Shown here piece after piece: positions 15,847 through 22,266 of a DNA stretch of 22,266 nt; within the stretch, counting starts at the first letter, position 1, and the number at the start of each line of letters is the position of its first letter. Made by a program: the position numbers and the translations under genes. The DNA comes from an uncultured Streptococcus sp. (GTDB lineage: Bacteria > Bacillota > Bacilli > Lactobacillales > Streptococcaceae), in assembly GCF_959025735.1 (NCBI RefSeq), contig NZ_CAUFJQ010000018.1, positions 1-22,266 of the forward strand. Reading direction: 5' to 3'. The notes under the pieces are model-generated. The model was not told the DNA's origin and searched no databases. It saw only the letters and a list, made by a program, of their open reading frames with translations.

Positions 15847-16995
15847 TTAATATTTCTTATACAGCTCCGAAAAATTCAGAATATAACTTTGTAATGAGAA
15901 GAGTTCTTTTTGACGTTTGACCGATGCCTTACCAAATTGCTCTCTCTTCTCGGTATTGTTAGCTAATTCTTGAATAGCCTTAGACAATTCTCTAGGCTGA
16001 TTCGGTGTAGCAAGAAGACCGTTTTCGCCTTCCTTCACCATTTCACAGACACCGCCATGACGGTAACCCACTACAGGTTTACCACAAGCCATGGCTTCTA
16101 GCACGACTGTTGGTAATGGATCTGGATTGATACTTGGCAAGACAAAGATATCAAACATATTATAGAGTTCTGTCGTCTTGCTATAATACTCAATCCGCTT
16201 GATTTGGCTAGCTACTGGTGAGTCTGATATAGCCTTTTCCAACTCATCCACGCGCCACTCTTCCCCTTCAAATGCACTACCTGCTAAAAAGGCTACTGCT
16301 TTTGGATTAGACTTTAAGATTGGCCTCACAGCTTCTAGGAAGTCTCCTTGCCCTTTCCAGGCATTTACTCGACCAACCATTCCAATAACCAAGGCATCCT
16401 GTGCGATACCAAACTGGTCACGGACCGCGCTAGCATCCATCTCTTGATAAACAGCATTGTCAACACCATTATAGATGACTTGAACTTGGTCATTTTTGAC
16501 AAAACGAGACTGCTTGACATGATTAGCTACAGCATTTGAAACTGTCACAATCTTATTCGCATAGCGCCCCATCAAAAAGTTGATAAAATCTGAAATGGCT
16601 TTTGGTTTGACAATAATTTCGTGCACATGCCAAATCAAAGGAAGTTTTAACTTCCACTTGAGGTAAATTCCTTCAAGAACCGCTGTGGTGTTGTTGTGAA
16701 CAAGGGTAATCCCATTTTCTTTAGCATATTGAGCAATCTGTTTGGAGTAACGGTTATAAGAGCCAAAGTACTCAAGAATCCCTTTTGGATTAAAATATTT
16801 CCGGCGCAAGATTGGGTAATCAATAACTTTAACCTTTGCACCGACCTCTTCTAAAGCACCCACTAAGACACCGTCGTTGGGCAAAATAACGTGTGCTTCA
16901 AAAGCATCTTTATCCAAACCCTTAATAAGCTCCAACAAAACCTTGTCAGCACCATACATTTCGGCACCAGCATGGAGATATAAAATTTTCTGCAT
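15847..16995 (-). CDS. Family 4 glycosyltransferase
   Basis: A 382-residue GT-B enzyme. The N-terminal half begins LYLHAGAEMYGADKVLLEL, the glycine-rich acceptor-side loop of GT4 enzymes. The C-terminal half has VIGMVGRVNAWKGQ and the donor-binding LPTVVLEAMACGKPVV stretch with the usual Glu (EX7E region, near residue 300). It would transfer a sugar from a nucleotide donor to the lipid-linked di- or trisaccharide just after WchF. It starts two bases after the wchF stop, so the pair is coupled. Its composition is intermediate, and the sharp drop in G+C begins just downstream. Receptor polysaccharide operons name genes here wefA or wefB; I do not assign one. Confidence 0.9.
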   Translation of the reverse strand: MQKILYLHAGAEMYGADKVLLELIKGLDKDAFEAHVILPNDGVLVGALEEVGAKVKVIDYPILRRKYFNPKGILEYFGSYNRYSKQIAQYAKENGITLVHNNTTAVLEGIYLKWKLKLPLIWHVHEIIVKPKAISDFINFLMGRYANKIVTVSNAVANHVKQSRFVKNDQVQVIYNGVDNAVYQEMDASAVRDQFGIAQDALVIGMVGRVNAWKGQGDFLEAVRPILKSNPKAVAFLAGSAFEGEEWRVDELEKAISDSPVASQIKRIEYYSKTTELYNMFDIFVLPSINPDPLPTVVLEAMACGKPVVGYRHGGVCEMVKEGENGLLATPNQPRELSKAIQELANNTEKREQFGKASVKRQKELFSLQSYILNFSELYKKY

Positions 16996-16997
16996 TT

Positions 16998-18170
16998 CTA
17001 ACCTTTAAATACTTTCTCGTAGTCTGTGACAATCTTTTCCCAAGTGAAAGAATCTGCAATCCGTTGACTTGATTTTTGATTGAGATCTTCGATTGCTTGA
17101 GCGTCTAATTGCTCAGCTTGATCGATGACACTTGCTAATTGATCTTTCTTCCAATAGAGCGCCCCATCTTCACCGACTTCACGGTTAAAGCCAACATCCA
17201 ACAAGAGATTGAGCTTAGTAGACTCAAGAGCCTCAAGAAGGGATGGATTAGTCCCACCCACTTCATGACCATGGAAGTAAGCGAAGGCATTCTCACGGAT
17301 GTATTTAAGCAATTCTTGATCGTAGACAGTTCCTACAAACTTCACTCGAGGATCTTGATCAAATCCAGTATCTTTACGCAACTGTTCATAGAACTTGTTT
17401 TGCTCTACGTTGGTTATCAGTACAAAATCTTTTTGTGAATTTGACTGCATAAAACCACGAATCATGGCCTCATAGTTGTTTTCAGGTACAAAACGTCCCA
17501 CAACAAGGTAGTAGTCTCCTTCAGTAACTTGCTTACCTGCAAACCAAGTCCGTACTTTCTCGTCTTCTTTACTCAGGATAGACTTGCTTGTATCGGTCCC
17601 ATAGGCGATATAGGTCGTCTGTGGTTGATACTTAGCGTAATCCTTCTGAATATAGGCTTCGATATTCTTGCTGTCACAGATCAAAAGGTCGGCATGTTTG
17701 ACCATGAGTTGTTCAGAAAACTTCCAATACTTGCGGACTGGAAGGCTCCACTTGGCACGAAGCCACTCATGACCATCTGGATTGACCATCAGAGTTCCTC
17801 CGATAGCCTTGATTTTCTTTTTAATCCTTGAAATAAAGGGACCAATTCGACAAGCCAAGACATAAAAGATCGGTGCTTGATCTTTGTTTTCCTTTGCGAT
17901 CTCAATCGCCTTATTAAGTGCTGCAATATCATAAGCAATGGCACGCGCAGGACCAATATTAGGGACATCAATGTTGTAACAGATTGCGCCGTTATGCTCG
18001 AAAGTATCTGCAGTAATTCCTGATTTTGCTGAATTCTCCCGCATACAAGCTACATAATACTGGATATTTTTATCTTGTTGGAATTCTGTCAACTTCTCAA
18101 CAAAGGTCTCAAAACCACCATATTTTGCTGGAATACCTTTGGAACCAACGATATAAATTGATTGTGTCAT
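16998..18170 (-). CDS. wchF: WchF, beta-1,4-rhamnosyltransferase
   Basis: A 390-residue GT-B enzyme whose N-terminal half is the DUF1972 type (IYIVGSKGIPAKYGGFETFV, residues 5-24), as in streptococcal WchF/Cps2T. These add L-rhamnose from dTDP-rhamnose to the WchA-linked glucose. The C-terminal half has the VVGRFVPENNYEAMIRGF donor-site strand and the HGHEVGGTNPSLLEALES segment typical of this family. AGGAGAAAA stands just before the ATG. The gene follows wchA by 38 bases that contain a strong hairpin. No rml genes for the donor are in this window, so dTDP-rhamnose must come from elsewhere on the chromosome. Confidence 0.93.
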   Translation of the reverse strand: MTQSIYIVGSKGIPAKYGGFETFVEKLTEFQQDKNIQYYVACMRENSAKSGITADTFEHNGAICYNIDVPNIGPARAIAYDIAALNKAIEIAKENKDQAPIFYVLACRIGPFISRIKKKIKAIGGTLMVNPDGHEWLRAKWSLPVRKYWKFSEQLMVKHADLLICDSKNIEAYIQKDYAKYQPQTTYIAYGTDTSKSILSKEDEKVRTWFAGKQVTEGDYYLVVGRFVPENNYEAMIRGFMQSNSQKDFVLITNVEQNKFYEQLRKDTGFDQDPRVKFVGTVYDQELLKYIRENAFAYFHGHEVGGTNPSLLEALESTKLNLLLDVGFNREVGEDGALYWKKDQLASVIDQAEQLDAQAIEDLNQKSSQRIADSFTWEKIVTDYEKVFKG

Positions 18171-18192
18171 TTTTCTCCTAACATGGAAAGGA

Positions 18193-18216
18193 CGAAGTAG
18201 GCAGTTTCCTACTTCG
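18193..18216 (-). other. Intergenic hairpin at the wchA stop
   Basis: A perfect 9-bp stem CGAAGTAGG (18193-18201) / CCTACTTCG (18208-18216) with a 6-base loop overlaps the wchA TAG (18209-18211). On the minus strand it is followed by TCCTTTCC rather than a clean U-run, so it does not look like a full terminator. It could attenuate or stabilise the transcript between the conserved and variable parts of the operon. Confidence 0.5.
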
Positions 18217-19585
18217 CTCCTTCTTTTCTAAGTACAACCTTCACGGTTTTGAGCAGGATCTGAATATCTCTCCAGATCGTCCAACCATCCATGTACGCAA
18301 CGTCCAGTTTGACCACTTCGTCAAAATCTGTAATCTCACTGCGTCCGCTCACTTGCCAAAGGCCGGTAATGCCGGGCTTGAAACTGAGTCGGCGTTTTTG
18401 GGCTGGCGTATAGTCTTGGTATTCGTCTACCGTTGGAGGACGGGTCCCGACCAGACTCATGTCTCCGATCAAAACATTGTAAAATTGTGGCAATTCATCA
18501 AGACTGGTCTTACGGATAAAGCGTCCGATTGGCGTTACCCGCGGATCATTTTCCATCTTGAACATCCCACCTGTCATGGTATTTTGCGCCATCAGATCTT
18601 TTTTAATCTCTTCGGCATCCACTCGCATGGAGCGGAATTTATAGAAGTTGAAATATCGACCATTCTTTCCGACCCGTTTTTGTACAAAGAAAGCAGGTCC
18701 GCCATCTTTACGGATCAGAGGGACCAAAACGATACTCACTAGTCCACAAATCAAGAGACCAAAGAGGGCTCCTGCAATGTCCAAGAGACGTTTGGCAAAG
18801 ACGTGGCTCGGTTTGTAGAAATTGGTTGAGAAAGTGACGACACTTAGTCCCCCGACTTCTCGAACCCGTTTATTGCCCAAGGAAGCGAAGTTAAAGGCAT
18901 TGAGATTGACCGATACATCGATCCCCATACTCTCAAACTCCGAGACGAAATCACTAATATTGTAGTCCTCACTTGGCAGATTGATAAACACTTCATCCAC
19001 CACTTCCTTGGTCACAAAGTTCATCATTTGGTCCGGCTGCACCACCCGTACACCCGAATGGGTAAAATCCGTATCGTCCATGACGGTGACACCGATTAGT
19101 TCCCCATGGTATAGGCTGGGCGAATGCAGAATATCAAATACCTTTTCCATCCGACTGGTCGCTGTGATCAAGAAAATCTTTCGCGAACTTTTCCGCCGTG
19201 GTGAAACAGACTTTCGGTATCTCTTTAGTAAGAGATCCATGATGTAGACGGAAAACGTATTGAAAAGAAAGAAGTAGATCATCCCCCGACGAGAGATAGA
19301 AAAGACCCCATCGAGCATAAAAGAGGTAAAGGTGATCCCAACAGCGAAAAATACATTGTATTTCAAGACCTGAAAGAGTTCATCTAGATAGCCTCTGCTA
19401 TAAAAACGATAGGCAATATTGCTAATGTAAAAGGATACAAAATGCAAGAGATAGAGAATGGCAATTGTCTGCGACGTGTATTCTGCATCCTTAAAAAGAC
19501 TCACAATGTAAGCCGAAAATAGGACAGCTAAACTTTGAAAGAGAACAATATTTAGTTTCTCCAGTTCGATTCTTTCTTCTCCCAT
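18209..19585 (-). CDS. wchA: WchA/CpsE, undecaprenyl-phosphate sugar-1-phosphate transferase
   Basis: A 458-residue initiating transferase, the usual length. It loads glucose-1-phosphate (known for the family) on undecaprenyl phosphate at the inner membrane face. Four N-terminal hydrophobic segments lie within about residues 10-120, then a cytoplasmic CoA-binding-like region. After a further helix (about 268-290, KRLLDIAGALFGLLI...) comes the catalytic bacterial sugar transferase domain with FVQKRVGKNGRYFNFYKFRS, DELPQFYNVLIGDMSLVGTR and KPGITGLWQVSGRS. GAGGG lies 5-6 bases before the ATG. The gap to wze is 19 bases. Galactose or GalNAc as the first sugar cannot be fully ruled out. Confidence 0.95.
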   Translation of the reverse strand: MGEERIELEKLNIVLFQSLAVLFSAYIVSLFKDAEYTSQTIAILYLLHFVSFYISNIAYRFYSRGYLDELFQVLKYNVFFAVGITFTSFMLDGVFSISRRGMIYFFLFNTFSVYIMDLLLKRYRKSVSPRRKSSRKIFLITATSRMEKVFDILHSPSLYHGELIGVTVMDDTDFTHSGVRVVQPDQMMNFVTKEVVDEVFINLPSEDYNISDFVSEFESMGIDVSVNLNAFNFASLGNKRVREVGGLSVVTFSTNFYKPSHVFAKRLLDIAGALFGLLICGLVSIVLVPLIRKDGGPAFFVQKRVGKNGRYFNFYKFRSMRVDAEEIKKDLMAQNTMTGGMFKMENDPRVTPIGRFIRKTSLDELPQFYNVLIGDMSLVGTRPPTVDEYQDYTPAQKRRLSFKPGITGLWQVSGRSEITDFDEVVKLDVAYMDGWTIWRDIQILLKTVKVVLRKEGAK

Positions 19586-19604
19586 TTTCCCTCAATCCTA
19601 TTCT

Positions 19605-20297
19605 TTACTTTTTCCCGTACTCTCCGTAAGATCCATATCCACCGTATGAACCATACTCAGCAGCTTTAATGTTAAATTTATTGAGCACTACTCCCAAGAA
19701 AGGTGTGCCTGTTTGTTCTAATTGGTCCTTAGCCTTTTGGACAGCCTTGCGTCCATTGGCACCAGATTCTGTGATCAAGACAGTTCCATCACAGCGTTGG
19801 GCGATAATCGCCGCATCGATCACGACCCCGATTGGAGGCGTATCGACAATGATGTAGTCAAAATGTTCACGCAGGGCATCCATCATCACAGTGAAGTTCT
19901 TGCTTTGCAAGAGACCTGTTGGGTTTGGCGCGACCTGTCCAGACTCGATGATATCCAAGTTTGGAAAATCAGTCGCATACAAGATTTGGTCCAATTGACT
20001 ACGACCGGATAAGAAGTCGGTCAAGCCTTGGATCTTAGTACGGCTACGGAAAATCCCTGTCATAACCGAGTTCCGGATATCGCAGTCAACCAAGAGGGTC
20101 TTGTAACCGGCACGCGCAAAGGCAACGGCCAAGTTGGTTGAAGTGGTTGATTTCCCTTCATTTTCTTGAACAGATGAGATGGCGATGACTTTTAAGTCCA
20201 CCCCACTCAATTGGATATTCGTCGCCAGGGCATTAAAGTACTCTTCTGCCTTCCGAACTTCTTGCAATTTGTTTTTTGAAATTTCTAACGTATTCAT
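19605..20297 (-). CDS. wze: Wze/CpsD tyrosine kinase
   Basis: A 230-residue cytoplasmic BY-kinase that works with Wzd to control chain length and export. The Walker A motif ENEGKSTT (45-52), Walker A' LLVDCD (68-73, Asp71 and Asp73) and Walker B IIVDTPP (149-155) are all intact. The C-terminus is a regular run of tyrosines at 215, 218, 221, 224 and 227 (five YGx units), the autophosphorylation tail of this family. The start lies 12 bases after the wzd stop, as in other streptococcal cps loci. Wzh, encoded two genes upstream, is the matching phosphatase. The call is secure. Confidence 0.97.
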   Translation of the reverse strand: MNTLEISKNKLQEVRKAEEYFNALATNIQLSGVDLKVIAISSVQENEGKSTTSTNLAVAFARAGYKTLLVDCDIRNSVMTGIFRSRTKIQGLTDFLSGRSQLDQILYATDFPNLDIIESGQVAPNPTGLLQSKNFTVMMDALREHFDYIIVDTPPIGVVIDAAIIAQRCDGTVLITESGANGRKAVQKAKDQLEQTGTPFLGVVLNKFNIKAAEYGSYGGYGSYGEYGKK

Positions 20298-20309
20298 GCG
20301 ATCCCCAGT

Positions 20310-21005
20310 CTACAGTTTCTTAATATCTGGCACAATACCAAGTAAGGTTAAGCCCATCAACTCTTCGATATCTTCTGGTCTCTTAACACGATCGTCCAAG
20401 ACTTCTACTACGACCATGAGAACCACCATCAAGCCCGCTCCAGCAATAAAACCAAGAAGGACATTGCGTCGGATATTTGGTGAAGAAGGTGTTTGAGGCA
20501 CTTCTGCTTCATCCAAGGTCGTAACATCTGACACCTTGGTCACAGCAATGATCTTTTCAGCTGCTACATTTCGAAGGCCATTGGCAATACGAGCCGCTTC
20601 TTTTGGATCTCCGTCCTTAGCCGTGATCGAAAGGATACGAGTATCTGTCGGAACGGACACACTGATCTTTTTCGACAATTCAGCAGGTGTCATATCGAGT
20701 TTCAATTCTTCGATGGCTTGGCTCAAGACATTTTGAGAAAGAATGATCTCACGGTAGTCCTTAACCAAGTAAGAACCAGCCTGCAAATCAGAGTTTGTCA
20801 AGGCATTGTTGTCTTGGTTTTGACGACTGACCACATAGATCCGGCTAGTACTTTGGTATTCTTTCTTGGCTAAAAAGGCACTGTAGCCAAATGCTGCGAT
20901 GGCAAAGACAAGAGCGACCAAAACGATCGAAAACTTGCGTTTCCATAGGGTCTTCAGCATAGCGAAAACATCAATTTCCACTGCTTGATTTTCTTGATTG
21001 TTCAT
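20310..21005 (-). CDS. wzd: Wzd/CpsC polysaccharide co-polymerase, kinase activator
   Basis: A 231-residue membrane protein with two helices, about residues 25-46 and 182-203, flanking an extracellular Wzz-type domain. The short cytoplasmic tail after the second helix (VLDDRVKRPEDIEELMGLTL...) is the part that activates Wze in this family. The N-terminal VEIDVFAMLKTLWKRK is typical of Gram-positive Wzz proteins. It sits between wzh (44 bases upstream) and wze (12 bases downstream), the standard order. It modulates polymer length and attachment at the division site together with Wze. Confidence 0.96.
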   Translation of the reverse strand: MNNQENQAVEIDVFAMLKTLWKRKFSIVLVALVFAIAAFGYSAFLAKKEYQSTSRIYVVSRQNQDNNALTNSDLQAGSYLVKDYREIILSQNVLSQAIEELKLDMTPAELSKKISVSVPTDTRILSITAKDGDPKEAARIANGLRNVAAEKIIAVTKVSDVTTLDEAEVPQTPSSPNIRRNVLLGFIAGAGLMVVLMVVVEVLDDRVKRPEDIEELMGLTLLGIVPDIKKL

Positions 21006-21049
21006 TTCCTAATTACTCCTTCATGTGGATCTCTCCACCTGTTTCCTGG

Positions 21050-21781
21050 TTAGATTAATTCATCCGCTAACAAGAGTTCTTGATTGCCGACAAAGAGAGC
21101 TTGTGCTCGTCGTTCTCCGTATTCTTCCTTGATCAAGCGATAGGCTTCTGCCATATAGGGCGGCCGTTTATCCACATTGTGCATATCGCTTGCCACAAAG
21201 TGCACCAAGTCTTTTTCTAAGAAGTACCGAGCTCGTTTTTTGAGTTGTTTTTGCTCATCCCCAAAGAGGCGAGGCTTGAGAACACTGGAACTATTGATCT
21301 GCATGTAGCAGCCCATGTCAATCATCTCTTGCACGCGTTCCTCATTTTTCTCCAAGCACTTGTAGCGCTCGATATGGGCCACCACCGGTGTGACGCCTAG
21401 ATGGAGCAAGCGGTCCAAAGCGGTATGAATCTCCTTGTAAGGTGTTCCCATACTGAATTCAATCAGCGCAAAGCGCGTCTCTGCCAAACGTGGAATGATC
21501 TTTTCTTCCAGTTTTTTCAAGACATCATTCGTAAAGTAGATCTCTGCCCCGTAATGAATCGTTAAATCTGGCGCGACCTCTGCCGCAATTTTTTTCACTT
21601 CTTGAAAATTTTCAGAAATCTTTTCTTCGGGAGTTTCAAACATCCCCTTGCGACGATGAGAAGTGGAGATAATAGTCCGTACCCCTTGGCGATAGCTTTC
21701 TTCCAATAAGGCACGCGTATCTTCTCTTGTCTTTGGTCCATCATCCACATCAAAGACGATGTGCGAGTGGATATCAATCAT
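21050..21781 (-). CDS. wzh: Wzh/CpsB Mn-dependent phosphotyrosine phosphatase
   Basis: A 243-residue PHP-superfamily phosphatase that removes phosphate from Wze. The metal-binding start MIDIHSHIVFDVDDGPKTRE (His5, His7), the TSHRRKG block, the GAEIYF stretch, the VVAHIERY segment and the late VASDMHN motif are all in place, so the enzyme should be active. Its ATG overlaps the wzg stop by 4 bases (ATGA), showing coupled translation. The length and order match the streptococcal CpsB family. Confidence 0.96.
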   Translation of the reverse strand: MIDIHSHIVFDVDDGPKTREDTRALLEESYRQGVRTIISTSHRRKGMFETPEEKISENFQEVKKIAAEVAPDLTIHYGAEIYFTNDVLKKLEEKIIPRLAETRFALIEFSMGTPYKEIHTALDRLLHLGVTPVVAHIERYKCLEKNEERVQEMIDMGCYMQINSSSVLKPRLFGDEQKQLKKRARYFLEKDLVHFVASDMHNVDKRPPYMAEAYRLIKEEYGERRAQALFVGNQELLLADELI

Positions 21782-22266
21782 TTTTCTTTTCCTTCCATTA
21801 CTTTTTGAATGGTTTCCTTAGCCTTGGTCAAGCTGGCTTGATCCAACTCCATGACATAGAGGTTGGATCCAGGCATAGCATAAGATGGCAAGTCATTTCG
21901 TCCTTGACCGGTGATCGCTTGAGAAGTCACCTCATAAGAACCACCCGATTCTAACTGGGTATTGATCAAGTTCATCATAGTTGGCAACTGCATATTGGTT
22001 TGGACAGAATCTTGGAGGTTTCCGATAATCTCATTGTAGTTGCTTAAGACCTTAGTTGAGGTCAACTTTTTGATAATGGCCGCAATGACTTTTTCTTGGT
22101 TTTTCCCACGGTCATTGTCGCCACCTTGGAGTGAGTAGCGTTCTCGGACAAAACCGAGGGCTTGCTCTGAATTCAAATGAACCTTTCCAACTGGGAAATG
22201 GAACTTGCCATGAAGGCTCGTGAATTCTTGGTCATTTTCCACATCGATTCCCCCTAGAAGGTCAAT
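21778..22266 (-). CDS. wzg: Wzg/CpsA LCP-family protein, C-terminal part
   Basis: This gene is cut by the right edge; about 162 C-terminal residues are visible and the frame is open to base 22266. It belongs to the LytR-CpsA-Psr family, membrane proteins that attach wall polysaccharides to peptidoglycan. The LCP-domain hallmarks seen are LLGGIDV just inside the edge, HLNSEQALGFVRERYSL and GDNDRGKNQEKVIAAII, which carry the conserved Arg residues (RERYS, DRGKNQ) that bind the pyrophosphate of the lipid substrate. The apparent GTG start at 22242 is internal. It is the first gene of the operon; its promoter lies outside the window. Confidence 0.94.
   Translation of the reverse strand: MDLLGGIDVENDQEFTSLHGKFHFPVGKVHLNSEQALGFVRERYSLQGGDNDRGKNQEKVIAAIIKKLTSTKVLSNYNEIIGNLQDSVQTNMQLPTMMNLINTQLESGGSYEVTSQAITGQGRNDLPSYAMPGSNLYVMELDQASLTKAKETIQKVMEGKEK

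Noticed and set aside
7409..22266. rml genes, transposase remnants or tRNA genes inside the operon
   Set aside because: I looked for them because many such loci contain them; every long stretch is accounted for by the listed genes and no such sequence was recognised.

Overview
The window looks like part of a chromosome from a viridans-group (mitis/sanguinis-type) Streptococcus. It carries the conserved streptococcal wzg-wzh-wzd-wze-wchA-wchF start of a Wzy-dependent capsule or coaggregation receptor polysaccharide (RPS) operon, then a phosphodiester- and galactofuranose-type set of transferases. Beside it are two secreted cell-wall hydrolases with GBS Bsp-like repeats, an architecture typical of oral streptococci. 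Base composition is low to moderate in G+C, and genes are tightly packed. The species cannot be fixed from the sequence alone.

Layout by coordinate. 1-557 (+): C-terminal part of an RluA/RluD-type pseudouridine synthase. 558-886: a convergent intergenic stretch holding nested inverted repeats (about 583-770), an AT-rich stretch with nothing recognisable (771-858) and a strong terminator (859-885). 887-3649 (-): secreted protein with six Bsp-like repeats and a C-terminal CHAP amidase/endopeptidase domain. 3794-7264 (-): its paralogue, with an N-terminal GH25 lysozyme domain, six Bsp-like repeats and a C-terminal C39-like cysteine peptidase domain. Each hydrolase gene has its own candidate promoter and terminator. 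7409-22266 (-): the polysaccharide operon, read right to left and entering the window inside wzg; it ends at a terminator at 7374-7404.

The operon works as one pathway. Wzg (LCP ligase, partial), Wzh (phosphatase), Wzd and Wze (tyrosine-kinase pair) control chain length and attachment. WchA loads a sugar-1-phosphate on undecaprenyl phosphate. WchF, a GT4 enzyme, a DxD (DUF6625-like) enzyme, a GT2 enzyme, a stealth-type phosphotransferase and a galactofuranosyltransferase-like enzyme would extend the repeat unit. Glf supplies UDP-Galf, Wzx flips the unit and Wzy polymerises it. A DUF1919 protein has no assigned step. No dTDP-rhamnose (rml) genes are present, so WchF's donor must be made elsewhere.

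The genes are nearly all coupled by 1-4 base overlaps or short gaps. Composition drops sharply across wzy-GT2-DUF6625-DUF1919 (about 12.0-15.8 kb) and again across the stealth gene and the first half of the Galf-transferase gene (about 8.0-9.4 kb). This is the usual mark of exchanged, type-specific cassettes between a conserved 5' end and the downstream hydrolase genes. The most notable structure is the hydrolase pair: near-identical signal peptides, leaders and repeat cores joined to completely different catalytic modules.
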